Source: Flavobacteriales bacterium (lineage in GTDB: Bacteria > Bacteroidota > Bacteroidia > DT-38). From it: a stretch of DNA of 12,575 bases. A program made the translations under genes and the position numbers. Positions 4,320 through 12,575 of this stretch are shown here, in pieces (the stretch's first letter is position 1; the number at the start of each line of letters is the position of its first letter). Location: assembly GCA_013214975.1 (NCBI GenBank), contig JABSPR010000030.1, positions 1 to 12,575 of the forward strand, in the 5' to 3' direction. The notes under the pieces are model-generated. The model worked only from the letters and a program-made list of their open reading frames with translations, ran no database searches and was not told the origin of the DNA.

Positions 4320-7300
4320 ATGAAAACAAATTCTAACGTCAGCAACACGGAAATTTTTCGAAAGATAATTACAATTGGATTTCTAATTTCGGTTTTATCT
4401 GTTCTATCAAATAGATTACATGCATCAGATTACTATTGGGTAGGTGATGGAGGTAACTGGAGTGATTATGGGGTTCATTGGGCAACAACATCTGGAGGAG
4501 GTGTTTTTCACACGGCTTTACCCTCAGGAAATGATAATGTTTATTTTGATGAAAATTCATTTTCTGGTGCTTTACAGGGAGTCAACCTTAATGTTGCAGC
4601 AACATGTAGCGACATGAGCTGGGTAGGATCCGGAACTGACATGCCAGACTTTGGGGGTGGAATGGATCTCAATATATATGGATCTCTTCAATTGGAAAGT
4701 GGAATGACGGTTAGCCTTTCTAGCCAAGTATTATTTATGTCAGATGACTTGGGTGAAACAATTGACATGGACGAAATTGGATTACCCAGTGTTTGGAATG
4801 TAATCTTTAATGGAGATGGTGAATGGACATTATTGGATTCTCTTAGTATACCGAATGCCAGCCTGCAGGTCGACAAGGGTGTTTTTAATTCTGGTAATCA
4901 ATTAATTAGGAGTACACAAATTAATTCTTGGATTGGTGGTATAAGAACTATTAATTTAGGAGCATCTGATGTTTATGTAACCTGGGGGTTGAATTTATTC
5001 TCCACAGCTGGTTTAACATTCGATGCCGGTACATCTCACATATATACAGAAACCACTTCGATTTGGTTATCTGATCCCATTACTTTTTATGATATAACAT
5101 TTGATCCAGGATTTCCTTCAATTATTAATCTAGCGGGACAGTTAACTTTCAATGATATAAATCTCGCTGTAGATTGTGATCTTGCATTAGAAAGTGGCCA
5201 GGTATATACTGTTAATGGAACAATTAATGGGGTTGGGACTTGTGCTAGTTTATTTCAACTTTCTTCATCATTCCCTGGAGAACAGACGACTATAAATAAG
5301 ACTTCAGGTTCTCTTAATTTAAATTTTGCTGCAATAGCGGATGTAATTGGAGTGGGTGGAGCTGCTTTTAATGGTATAAACAGCAGCGATCTTGGGAACA
5401 ATATAGGCTGGTCTATTTCATCACCGGTGGCCTTAAATTATTATTGGATTGGAGATGGAGGAAATTGGAGTGATGTTTCTAAATGGTCTTTGTCTTCCGG
5501 TGGTCCAGCAACAATATGCATACCTTCTATTAATGATAACGTGTTTTTTGACGCTAATTCTTTCTCGGCACCAGGTGAAATAGTAAACGTAGATGCAAAT
5601 GCATATTGCAATAATATGGATTGGACTGGTTCAGGTTCTGATTCACCAGATTTGGGTGGTTGGAATCCTTTGAGGCTTAAAGGTTCGTTAATCTTTGAAA
5701 GTGGTGTTACGAATTCGAATACAGGAACATTAACTTTTATTTCTAACAACTCAGAAACAATCACAAGTGCTGGTGTAACAATAAATGCTTGGAGCCTGGT
5801 TTTTGATGGAGGAGGAACTTTTACATTAACTGATGAACTGAATGCATTTCAATTGACTTTAAATCAAGGTACACTCATTACAGGAAATAATGATGTTAAT
5901 ATAAATTCTTTTAGTACTAATTCATCCAGTACAAGACAATTTAATTTGGGTTCGAGTGACGTGAATTTATTGGGTAACTGGAGTGTTGTAAATTCTACTG
6001 GCATGACATTGAATGCGGGTACTTCAACAATAAACCTTACCGGAAGTTTTTCAGGAGGAGGACTTGTATATGACGATGTAGTTCTAACGTCGATAGGAAA
6101 TGCCTACATAAATGATAATAATTCGTTTGATTCATTAATACTTGCTGGAACTGGAACAATAGACTTTGTTTTTCAAGATGGCACGAATCAAATGGTAAAT
6201 TACCTTATTGATGAAGGAGGAGATTGTGCAAATCGTAAAAAATTAAAATCTTCATTTGGGGGTATACAGGCTACGATAACCGATGCAGCGGGTACAAATA
6301 ATTTGGATTATGTAGAGATTGAAGACATGGTAGTTGTTGGAGGTGCGGTGTTCAATGCAACAAATGCTAATGACTTAGGTAATAATTCGGGTTGGAATTT
6401 TACAGCAGGAGTACCGCAAACGTTTTATTGGATTGCAGGAAGTGGAAATTGGAATGATCAAAATAATTGGTCGATGGCTTCCGGTGGCGTAGCATCTGGT
6501 TGTATTCCTTCTCAAATAGATGACGTGGTTTTTGATGCCAATTCATTTAGTATCGGTAACGAAACGGTTACAATTGATGGTGCGTCTTACTGTAATAATT
6601 TTGATATGACTACTGCAGGAGTTGGTTTAGGGGCATTATCAAATAATGGGGCATTAAATATATATGGAGATTTCCTCTTACATAATACAGTTGATGTATC
6701 AAGTTATTCTGGAATAATAAATTATAGGGCATCAAGTGCGGGTAATCTAATAGATACTTATGGAATAAGCTTTCAGTCTAGTATGTACTTCAATGGTTCT
6801 GGTGACTGGTCATTACAAAGTGATTTATATATTCCGAGTAATTGGAGTGCAATTAATTTTGAAGAAGGAACATTGAATACAAATAACTTTACTGTAACTG
6901 CGGCCAGTGTTATCTCTAATTCAAGTTTATCTCGATCACTAATTCTAGGTTCTTCTACCATTAATTTATTAAGTACATGGAACGGCTGGATAATTAATGA
7001 TGCAACTAACTTTAATGTTACACCAGGTACTTCAATTATTACAACCGCTGCAAGTGGCGCTAATACATTCTTGGGTGGCGATGAAGACTACAATGCTGTA
7101 GTGTTAACGTCAACATCGGCAGTTAGAATAGGTGGTTCAAACCAGTTTAATTCACTTACAATTACATCCAATGATATAAGCTTTGAAGGAGGCAGTACAC
7201 AAACCTTTGTATCTGCAGCAGGTCTAGTTATTCCAGATGGTACAGGTTGTTCAGATTATACTCAATTAACTTCCAATGGTGGCACTGTTTCGTTTGTAGC

Positions 7301-8684
7301 TCCAGCCGGAACGTTCAATGGAGATTATATCTCCATAAATAGTATCAACGTAAGCGGAGGAGGTGTCTTTAATGCAACAAATTCTATAGGCGTAGGAGAT
7401 GTAAGCGGTTGGACTATTTCTGGATTCGCAGGAACAGACTTTTATTGGATAGCAGGAACCGGTAACTGGGAAGACGCTACTAGTTGGTCTCTTTCATCAG
7501 GCGGAGCGGCTGCAACTTGTGTTCCTTCAATTTTAGATGATGTACACTTTGATGTGAATTCGTTTTCTGTTCCAGGACAAGTAGTTACTATCGTAACTAA
7601 TGGAGATTGTAAAAATATGGATTGGACAGGTGCTCTTAATTCTCCTGATTTAGCCGGATGGGGTATTCTTAATGTGAATGGTTCTTTAACATACATCTCT
7701 TCAATGAGCGCATCGTATAGTGGTTCAATTAACTTTATCAGCTCGGCAAATGGAAATACAATAACTTCTGTCTTCCCATGGTCTTGGGGTACTGTAAACT
7801 TTAATGGCTCTGGTGAATATTCTTTTAGTGATGATTTTTCCGCTTCTGGTTTGGTCAACTTTAGTAATGGAACATTAAATACGAATAACAACACGATTAA
7901 TCTTTTATCAGGAGGAAGCTTTAATTCGAATTCTACCTCACCAAGAACATTAAATTTAGGTAGCTCTACTTTAAATGTAGATGGATGGTCTATTAGTGAC
8001 CCAACAGGTTTAGTACTTAATGCGGGAACATCCACTATTGAAATGTCGAGTGCTAGTTGGACTTTTGTTGGCGGCAATCTTATTTATAATGATGTAACGA
8101 TTAATCAGAATGGTGGTTTGTTGAATATGACAGGGTCAAATACGTTTAATCAATTACTTCTTCTTCCTGGTACAGATTTAGTGCTGGATGCCTGGTCTAC
8201 CCAAACGGTTTCGGATTTGGTTGTAACAGGTACTTTGATTGGAAATATTAGTATACAAAGTAGCACAATAGGAGATCCTGCTACAATTTCACAAAGTACA
8301 GGAACTGTATGTGGAGACTATCTGCTTCTTCAAGACATTACTGCAGCTGGAGGTGCTACTTTCATAACAGATAATACGGTCGATAACGGTAGCAATTTAG
8401 GTTGGTTCTTTGGACCATGTATTCCTACTGCAGTAGAGGAGGAAGAGATGGTAGATTCCATTACCGCATATCCAAATCCAACATCGGGAGTAGTAACAAT
8501 AGATGTCAAAGGAAATAGTTTGGAACGGATATTGGTGTTTGATATGACGGGTAGACGAATACTTGACATTTCTGCTCAGCAGAAAACAATAATTGATTTG
8601 AGCAATCAAACAGAAGGAATGTATTTGCTCAAAGCAGTGTCAAAAAACAAATCGAAAATGATAAAGATTGTGCTAACTAAATAA
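4320..8684 (+). CDS. Large T9SS-secreted protein with four repeated modules
   Basis: This 1454-residue protein has a basic, hydrophobic N-terminal signal sequence (about 14-35, ending near LHAS). Four tandem modules follow, starting at residues 38, 374, 702 and 1041. Each opens with (Y/F)YWI(G/A)G.GNWSD...WS..SGG...C.PS..D.V.FD.NSFS. Each continues through Gly/Ser/Asn/Thr-rich beta strands with an R(T/Q)(L/F)NLGSS..(N/L) motif and NAGTSTI, and closes with GGA.FN..N..DLGNN.GW. The composition suggests parallel beta-helix or stacked-strand folds. A T9SS type A sorting domain occupies 1381-1454 (YPNPTSGVVTIDV ... GMYLLKAVSKNK). The protein should be exported by Sec, passed through the T9SS, cleaved at the sorting domain and attached to or released from the cell. 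An adhesin or structural surface role is plausible, but no enzymatic motif was found. The frame is unbroken over 4.4 kb, unlike the genes to its left. Confidence 0.92.
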   Translation: MKTNSNVSNTEIFRKIITIGFLISVLSVLSNRLHASDYYWVGDGGNWSDYGVHWATTSGGGVFHTALPSGNDNVYFDENSFSGALQGVNLNVAATCSDMSWVGSGTDMPDFGGGMDLNIYGSLQLESGMTVSLSSQVLFMSDDLGETIDMDEIGLPSVWNVIFNGDGEWTLLDSLSIPNASLQVDKGVFNSGNQLIRSTQINSWIGGIRTINLGASDVYVTWGLNLFSTAGLTFDAGTSHIYTETTSIWLSDPITFYDITFDPGFPSIINLAGQLTFNDINLAVDCDLALESGQVYTVNGTINGVGTCASLFQLSSSFPGEQTTINKTSGSLNLNFAAIADVIGVGGAAFNGINSSDLGNNIGWSISSPVALNYYWIGDGGNWSDVSKWSLSSGGPATICIPSINDNVFFDANSFSAPGEIVNVDANAYCNNMDWTGSGSDSPDLGGWNPLRLKGSLIFESGVTNSNTGTLTFISNNSETITSAGVTINAWSLVFDGGGTFTLTDELNAFQLTLNQGTLITGNNDVNINSFSTNSSSTRQFNLGSSDVNLLGNWSVVNSTGMTLNAGTSTINLTGSFSGGGLVYDDVVLTSIGNAYINDNNSFDSLILAGTGTIDFVFQDGTNQMVNYLIDEGGDCANRKKLKSSFGGIQATITDAAGTNNLDYVEIEDMVVVGGAVFNATNANDLGNNSGWNFTAGVPQTFYWIAGSGNWNDQNNWSMASGGVASGCIPSQIDDVVFDANSFSIGNETVTIDGASYCNNFDMTTAGVGLGALSNNGALNIYGDFLLHNTVDVSSYSGIINYRASSAGNLIDTYGISFQSSMYFNGSGDWSLQSDLYIPSNWSAINFEEGTLNTNNFTVTAASVISNSSLSRSLILGSSTINLLSTWNGWIINDATNFNVTPGTSIITTAASGANTFLGGDEDYNAVVLTSTSAVRIGGSNQFNSLTITSNDISFEGGSTQTFVSAAGLVIPDGTGCSDYTQLTSNGGTVSFVAPAGTFNGDYISINSINVSGGGVFNATNSIGVGDVSGWTISGFAGTDFYWIAGTGNWEDATSWSLSSGGAAATCVPSILDDVHFDVNSFSVPGQVVTIVTNGDCKNMDWTGALNSPDLAGWGILNVNGSLTYISSMSASYSGSINFISSANGNTITSVFPWSWGTVNFNGSGEYSFSDDFSASGLVNFSNGTLNTNNNTINLLSGGSFNSNSTSPRTLNLGSSTLNVDGWSISDPTGLVLNAGTSTIEMSSASWTFVGGNLIYNDVTINQNGGLLNMTGSNTFNQLLLLPGTDLVLDAWSTQTVSDLVVTGTLIGNISIQSSTIGDPATISQSTGTVCGDYLLLQDITAAGGATFITDNTVDNGSNLGWFFGPCIPTAVEEEEMVDSITAYPNPTSGVVTIDVKGNSLERILVFDMTGRRILDISAQQKTIIDLSNQTEGMYLLKAVSKNKSKMIKIVLTK
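4428..8415 (+). repeat. Four tandem coding modules of about 328-339 residues
   Basis: Approximate DNA limits are 4428-5420, 5439-6405, 6423-7424 and 7440-8415. Module spacing is 336, 328 and 339 residues. Modules 2, 3 and 4 share a Cys before Pro-Ser (ICIPS, GCIPS, TCVPS), a YCNN/DCKN Cys and one late Cys (GDCAN, TGCSD, VCGDY). Module 1 lacks the first of these (ALPSGN instead). The linkers between modules vary in length and sequence. The copies are diverged at protein level, so the duplication is old. Confidence 0.85.
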
Positions 8685-8716
8685 GTCTTGGTTTAATAAC
8701 TACTCAATCTTTAATG

Positions 8717-8752
8717 AAAGTCCGGCAGGTGCGTTTGTTGGGCTTTTATTTT
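8717..8752 (+). terminator. Rho-independent terminator after the large T9SS gene
   Basis: AAAGTCCGGCA (8717-8727) pairs with TGTTGGGCTTT (8736-8746) through 11 base pairs, three of them G-U, around an 8-nt loop. TTATTTTG follows. It begins 32 nt past the stop codon. Confidence 0.72.
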
Positions 8753-9029
8753 GCATGAAATTATTTTTACTTCATTGAGTATGGTTTTTAATAGCTACGT
8801 AATTAAACTGAAATTCAAATTATAGAGATTAACACTAGAATAAATTGAAGCCAAATGGACTCAAGAATTTAGTATCCCAATATGGTATCAATTACGTGCG
8901 TAAAAAGCATCAGTTCCCTTGGTATTAAAGGGGTGTTTGGTATATTCAATTCTGTATAAATATTATTTTATTGTAAATTACATGCAACTTTATTCTAAAA
9001 ACCACGTAGAAATACGGAATCATTAGATT
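8753..9029. other. AT-rich intergenic region, no gene seen
   Basis: Between the terminator and the next ATG no coding frame was found. A small hairpin CCCTT...AAGGG lies at 8916-8932 and TTTG at 8936-8939, but no good -7 box follows at the right distance. The promoter of the 9030 gene is therefore not assigned. Confidence 0.5.
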
Positions 9030-9608
9030 ATGAGCTATTTACGTAACATATGTTTTGCTGTCTTATTCCTATGGCTACTGGGAATAAATTTTAACAGTTA
9101 TTCCCAAAATCAGTTTGGGGAATTTTATAAGATGGCTAGAAAAGTTAGTCAGTTGAGTATAGACAGTGCAGAAAATCCGGAAAGATGGCATGCACATAAC
9201 TATATGATGTTCTTATTGCTTAACCCGCGGTTAAATTTTGTGGATTTAGCAACTTTTGACAAGCATCAAGTATTTAATACTAAATACAAGAACGGTAAGC
9301 TTACGATGGCTACTGTGAATTTTGAGAGCAGTAGAAATGGTCTTAATATTCGAAGTGACTTGAATGTAGTTTCTATTGAGATATTAAATAAATATGATAT
9401 TGTCAGTAAAAAAGGCCAAGATTTAATTTTTCCTATAGGATTTGAAAATACTCAGGCAGGAAGAATAAAGCATAACGACAAAAGAGAAAAATATGCTCTT
9501 GAGTTTAATGAGATTGCTAAGTTGGCCGATATTAAAATGAAATTCAAACTCTCTGCGATAAGAGAGAATTGGTATATAGCAACAGATCCAATTCTATCAG
9601 ACCGATAG
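9030..9608 (+). CDS. Secreted protein of unknown function
   Basis: This is a 192-residue protein with a clear signal peptide (basic MSYLRN, hydrophobic 7-20, ending FNSYSQ near residue 26; no lipobox Cys, so not a lipoprotein). I recognise no family. The mature part has an amphipathic start (EFYKMARKVSQLSIDSAENP), a WHAHNYMMFLLLN stretch at residues 53-65 and then alternating hydrophobic and charged strands (KLTMATVNFE, LNVVSIEILNKYDIV), ending in AIRENWYIATDPIL. It has no cysteine after the signal peptide and no T9SS sorting domain, so a periplasmic location is most likely. It ends 3 nt from the stop of the convergent flavin-reductase-like gene and shares a hairpin with it. Confidence 0.72.
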   Translation: MSYLRNICFAVLFLWLLGINFNSYSQNQFGEFYKMARKVSQLSIDSAENPERWHAHNYMMFLLLNPRLNFVDLATFDKHQVFNTKYKNGKLTMATVNFESSRNGLNIRSDLNVVSIEILNKYDIVSKKGQDLIFPIGFENTQAGRIKHNDKREKYALEFNEIAKLADIKMKFKLSAIRENWYIATDPILSDR

Positions 9609-9624
9609 TTTCTATTGAGGTCTG
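9598..9624. terminator. Hairpin spanning both stop codons of convergent genes
   Basis: CAGACC (9598-9603) pairs with GGTCTG (9619-9624) and GATAG (9604-9608) with CTATT (9612-9616, one G-U). A 3-nt loop TTT and a 2-nt bulge complete the fold. Both stop codons (TAG 9606-9608 and, on the minus strand, 9614-9612) sit inside the stem. There is no U-tract on either side, so an intrinsic terminator is uncertain; protection of the 3' ends is the alternative. Confidence 0.45.
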
Positions 9625-10223
9625 GCTATCGCAAAGACATCTTTTAAATTAGCATATTCATTCCCTCCTAATCTCGCTAAAGGATTAATTTTCTTGGCGT
9701 TGATAGTCACTTTATCTTCCTCTAAGCTAACCATCTCATCAGCTACGTATAGTTTTTCTACTTGTGCAAACAATAACGATTGCGGCTTGTTTCCGATCTC
9801 CTTAATTTCATACAAAGAACAACCATAAGCAATCGAGCAATCTTTTAGTCTTGGCATATCGAAGCCTTCGAAATCTACAAGTTCTAATTTTGCAAGATCT
9901 ACTTCCGATTTATTTTGAGGTAGGTCTTTGGCTGTGAGGGTTACCTGTTCCGCTAAATCAGCAGAGGCAATATGAATAACCATCTTTTTCGAAAACGTCA
10001 TATTCTTAATCGTGTCTTTCAATTCTCCCCCTGGTTTTGTGCCAACGGAGACCATTAATAATGGCGGGTTGTTTGTGATTGGCGTAAAGTAAGAGAAAGG
10101 AGCCAGATTATAGTTTTTCTCACTAAATTCTGAGAGTATCCAAGCAACCGGACGAGGCATTACAGTTTGTGTTGTTAGATGATAACACTCCGCGTCAGAA
10201 AGTTCAGTAAAGTCAAAGTACAT
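9612..10223 (-). CDS. Flavin-reductase-family protein (FMN-binding split barrel)
   Basis: This 203-residue cytoplasmic protein resembles the DIM6/NTAB and flavoredoxin-type flavin reductases, which bind FMN in a split beta-barrel dimer. Diagnostic parts are VMPRPVAWI at residues 21-29 and NLAPFSYF at 39-46, followed by NNPPLLMVSVG (51-61) and KDTIKNM, which in this family contact the flavin and phosphate. The closing region (CSIAYGCSLYEIKEIG, then LLFAQVEKLYV, and NPLARLGGNEYANL at the end) fits the family as well, as does the length of about 200. It may transfer electrons from NAD(P)H to FMN or act as a stand-alone FMN protein; the partner is unknown. It is monocistronic, convergent with the 9030 gene, and has a -7-like box 25 nt upstream of its ATG. 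Confidence 0.86.
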   Translation of the reverse strand: MYFDFTELSDAECYHLTTQTVMPRPVAWILSEFSEKNYNLAPFSYFTPITNNPPLLMVSVGTKPGGELKDTIKNMTFSKKMVIHIASADLAEQVTLTAKDLPQNKSEVDLAKLELVDFEGFDMPRLKDCSIAYGCSLYEIKEIGNKPQSLLFAQVEKLYVADEMVSLEEDKVTINAKKINPLARLGGNEYANLKDVFAIARPQ

Positions 10224-10248
10224 GGCAGCTAAGATTTAAATTAGAATG

Positions 10249-10256
10249 CAAATATA
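10249..10256 (-). promoter_or_regulatory. -7 promoter box of the flavin-reductase gene
   Basis: TATATTTG on the minus strand is a perfect TAnnTTTG match 25 nt upstream of the ATG at 10223, the same distance as for other genes here. No TTG lies at a suitable -33 position, so the promoter is only half supported. Confidence 0.38.
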
Positions 10257-10383
10257 ACTGACCTTCAACTGACTTTCTACTATTCAATAAATTCGTCTGA
10301 TAATCCTCTGTAGAAAAAGCCAATTCTGGACACAATATTGTTCACTACGTATAGATTTTTGAAATTCTATCAAATAAGATTTC

Positions 10384-10405
10384 GATTTTAGGTATAATTA
10401 AAATC
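10384..10405. repeat. Inverted repeat GATTTTA / TAAAATC
   Basis: A perfect 7-bp inverted repeat with an 8-nt loop (GGTATAAT) lies 39 nt past the TauE/SafE gene stop on the minus strand. It could end that transcript, but no strong U-run follows and the stem is AT-rich. The remaining 10257-10443 shows no gene. Confidence 0.3.
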
Positions 10406-10443
10406 TATTATGCAAAATGGGAATATATGTCTGCAACTTTCTT

Positions 10444-11196
10444 CTAGAGGTCAAACCAAAGTTTGATAGCCATTGCAGTAACCATCACTACCATAAATCG
10501 CTTAATCCAAACATCCCCTTTTTTAACAGACCATCTGCTAGCTATCCATGCTCCAGAACTACTACCAACTGCTAAGGATAACCCATAATACCAATGAATT
10601 TGATCTTGTATTAAGAATACGATTAAGGCCGCAACAGTAAATGTAAATACCACAAATACTTTAACGCTATTAGACCTTACAAGCGACATGTTGTTTATCA
10701 TCGAAAGAGCAGCAAGAATTAGAAACCCAACACCTGCCTGAATGAACCCACCATATATTCCAATAAAAAAAAATACGGTTATACTAAGCAATTGGTGTTT
10801 ATTTCCGAGTTTTTCGAGAACATCCTCTGGATTTTTAACTGGATTAAAAATGGTGATGAATACCACTGCAATCATTATTATGGCAAGTATCTGATTGAAT
10901 AATTCACTGTCCATATCAACGGAGATCTGAGCACCAATAACTGCTCCAATTAGAGCCGATAATCCTACCCAAAGGCTAAAGGGATAAACAAAAACACCCT
11001 TGCTTTTAAAGCCTGCAATGGAAGACATATTCTGAAAGAATATGGATACTCGATTAGTTCCGTTAGCAACAGAAGGGGGGAGGCCTAGAAAAATTAGAAT
11101 AGGAAGAGTGAGTAGAGAGCCCCCGCCAGCAACAGTATTGATGAAACCAGCAATAACCCCGACTACAACCAGTAGCAATAGTTCTAAATAATCCAT
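10444..11196 (-). CDS. TauE/SafE (TSUP) family membrane permease
   Basis: This is a 250-residue integral membrane protein with about eight hydrophobic segments in two homologous halves, as in the TSUP family (sulfite, sulfonate or sulfoacetate exporters and related carriers). The first-half signature GFINTVAGGGSLLTLPILIF (residues 17-36) is followed by GLPPSVANGTNRVSI (38-52). The second half repeats it as GIYGGFIQAGVGFLIL (146-161), followed by NSVKVFVVF. Length is typical. The substrate cannot be predicted from sequence; sulfite or other small organic sulfur anions are the family norm. No sulfur-metabolism gene is next to it. The gene lies downstream of the second T9SS gene on the same strand (69-nt gap) and has its own -7-like box, so it may be transcribed separately. 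Confidence 0.88.
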   Translation of the reverse strand: MDYLELLLLVVVGVIAGFINTVAGGGSLLTLPILIFLGLPPSVANGTNRVSIFFQNMSSIAGFKSKGVFVYPFSLWVGLSALIGAVIGAQISVDMDSELFNQILAIIMIAVVFITIFNPVKNPEDVLEKLGNKHQLLSITVFFFIGIYGGFIQAGVGFLILAALSMINNMSLVRSNSVKVFVVFTFTVAALIVFLIQDQIHWYYGLSLAVGSSSGAWIASRWSVKKGDVWIKRFMVVMVTAMAIKLWFDL

Positions 11197-11222
11197 CCTA
11201 ATAAAAATGATTCATTAAGAAT

Positions 11223-11230
11223 CAAAAGTA
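11223..11230 (-). promoter_or_regulatory. -7 promoter box of the TauE/SafE gene
   Basis: TACTTTTG on the minus strand fits TAnnTTTG and lies 26 nt upstream of the ATG at 11196. No matching TTG was found at -33. Confidence 0.35.
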
Positions 11231-11265
11231 AAAGAAAGTGGATTGTAATAGAGCTAGATTTGGAC

Positions 11266-12575
11266 TTATTCTACAATCACATTCCCTTTACCTAATACTT
11301 CCTCATCGGAAGAAATAATAAAGTGGTATTGGCCAGCTCCTAGGTTATTTCTATTAATGTTAAATTGAGTACTTGAGGTTGGGTTAAAAGTTCCAGCATG
11401 TTTTCCCATTGCATCAAATAGATCTAACTTATAATCCTTATTAAATTTATTTGAAAAATTGATAGTAGTGTAGGCATTGAAAGGATTTGGATAAGCAATC
11501 AATTTTGACTGCTCCCCTAATTCTTCATTATTTTTAGTTGGCAGTATGGAAAATTGGAGATCGAATCTTTCTGCAGTTGTTGTGTCTGAAATGTTGAAGA
11601 TGTAAGTATTTGTGTTTACTAAGTTTGTTATAACTCCAGTTAAATTATCAATTAGAAACACATCTGCATTAGCAGGAATATTGGAGAGATTGACCGCTTC
11701 TAATGTATAGCTCCCTGTAACTCCTACCGTTGTGGTTATTGGTATTATTAAGTTGGATACATTATCCGGAACATTGTTAAATATTAGATCATGGCCCTCA
11801 GAAGAAGTTGTTGATATTGAAGGTGCCGATGGCTCGAAAGAATCTAGGTGAATGGCATCAAATTTATCTCCAATTCCTTCGGTCGCATTAGCGCTAAAAA
11901 TTACAATTGTTTCATCGCTGTAGGAATTTATTGTGCTGCTTATTTTAAGTTTAAGACTGCTATTAGAAAAGGATCCAATGGATTTAATAAAGGCCTTAGG
12001 TGTAATATCTTTGGCTGATTCCTTTATCTTTAAGCTAGGACTAGCTGCCGTTGCATGTACCCAGAAGGCCTGTGAAGAAGGGATAATACTATCAATTCCA
12101 TTCGCTCCACTACCAGCTCCTCCAATATAAGTTCCGTACGATCCCAAAGTAGGATTGTACATCCAGATAACATCTTCAATATTGTTTTTGTCTGAACCTG
12201 AAATTTTATTCCAATTGATGTTACAAGGGAAGGGGTTCCCAATAATATTCCAACCATCTTCATCGCTATCTACAGGAGAAGAGTTTTCCGTGTACGTTAA
12301 TTTTGGAGTGGATCCAGTATTAAATACTTGATCTCCTGTGTTGGGAGATCCGGTAACGCTTAAGGTATAGTCTCCGGTACTGATATAAATGTTAGTACCT
12401 CTGCTATCTATTGAATTCGTGATGTTGGTTGCCTCTTGCCAGCCTCCAACAGATGCCCCTCCATCAATAGATTCATCGAATGTATATACAGAGACCCATC
12501 CAGTTGATTGTGTTGCGCCAGTGAATCCCATCATTGGTAATTCGGGCCAATCTGCTAAAGTTGAATTTTGAATTG
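11266..12575 (-). CDS. T9SS-secreted protein, C-terminal 435 residues (5' end outside window)
   Basis: The frame is open to the right edge, and the codons before the internal ATG at 12534 read IQNSTLADWPELP in frame, continuing naturally into MMGFTGATQSTGWVSVYTFD. The true start therefore lies outside. The visible part has Gly/Ser/Asp-rich beta sequence with the motif DGWNIIGNPFPCNINWNKI and, later, PSSQAFWVHA. This pair (GWN(L/I)IGNP(Y/F)P...W and ...QAFWV) is common before the end of large Bacteroidota surface proteins. The last 75 or so residues form a T9SS type A sorting domain (KLIAYPNPFNAYTTINF ... LDLFDAMGKHAGTF ... GAGQYHFIISSDEEVLGKGN). The protein is therefore exported through the T9SS to the surface or medium. 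The functional N-terminal domain is not visible, so enzyme or adhesin cannot be decided. Confidence 0.9.
   Translation of the reverse strand, partial: IQNSTLADWPELPMMGFTGATQSTGWVSVYTFDESIDGGASVGGWQEATNITNSIDSRGTNIYISTGDYTLSVTGSPNTGDQVFNTGSTPKLTYTENSSPVDSDEDGWNIIGNPFPCNINWNKISGSDKNNIEDVIWMYNPTLGSYGTYIGGAGSGANGIDSIIPSSQAFWVHATAASPSLKIKESAKDITPKAFIKSIGSFSNSSLKLKISSTINSYSDETIVIFSANATEGIGDKFDAIHLDSFEPSAPSISTTSSEGHDLIFNNVPDNVSNLIIPITTTVGVTGSYTLEAVNLSNIPANADVFLIDNLTGVITNLVNTNTYIFNISDTTTAERFDLQFSILPTKNNEELGEQSKLIAYPNPFNAYTTINFSNKFNKDYKLDLFDAMGKHAGTFNPTSSTQFNINRNNLGAGQYHFIISSDEEVLGKGNVIVE

Noticed and set aside
7442..8077. 211-codon open frame on the minus strand within the large T9SS gene
   Set aside because: It is antisense to a clearly coding module with strong family motifs, has no signal or domain, and its Pro/Leu-rich composition is what the reverse of Gly/Ser/Asn/Thr-rich beta sequence gives.
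4428..8415. CRISPR or short tandem-repeat array
   Set aside because: The repeats are about 1 kb coding modules diverged at DNA level, with no short identical units.

Overview
The window is AT-rich DNA from a member of the Bacteroidota, probably a marine-type flavobacterium or relative; order and genus cannot be fixed from sequence alone. The evidence is two proteins ending in type IX secretion (T9SS) type A sorting domains (YPNP...), TonB-receptor and outer-membrane barrel remnants of Bacteroidota type, and promoters matching the Bacteroidota consensus TTTG/TTG - 17 to 23 nt - TAnnTTTG placed about 22-33 nt upstream of start codons.

Layout. Positions 1-45 hold the first 15 codons of a minus-strand IS110-family transposase, followed by its non-coding end (46 to about 240), which carries a long inverted repeat next to an A/T run. 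A remnant of a TonB-dependent receptor plug domain follows (about 243-560, plus). All genes from 705 to 3678 are on the minus strand: a Cys/His-rich periplasmic metal-binding protein (705-1046), a bile-acid:sodium symporter/BART-superfamily permease (1360-2289) with a hotdog-fold thioesterase-like protein (2302-2736) as a two-gene operon, a broken small secreted protein with DW/DF...WE repeats (2802-3078), and a broken outer-membrane barrel with a His-rich N-terminus (3117-3678). Diverging from the last is a Fur/Zur-type regulator (3754-4152) with an in-frame ochre stop at codon 38. The 75-bp gap between the two carries face-to-face promoters and two TGCAAC-N3-GTTGCA-type operator boxes.

The right part holds a 1454-residue T9SS-secreted protein of four roughly 330-residue modules (4320-8684), an unrecognised secreted 192-residue protein (9030-9608), a convergent flavin-reductase-family protein (9612-10223), a TauE/SafE (TSUP) permease (10444-11196) and the 3' part of a second T9SS-secreted protein running off the right edge (11266-12575).

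Theme. The left third looks like a metal (most likely zinc) homeostasis island in decay. TonB receptor, His-rich barrel, small secreted repeat protein and Zur-like regulator are each interrupted, by separate nonsense or frameshift lesions, while the regulator-barrel control region still looks intact and the Cys/His-rich metal binder is open. An IS110-family element lies next to the receptor remnant. The right part looks like ordinary Bacteroidota genes. No tRNA, rRNA or CRISPR array was seen.
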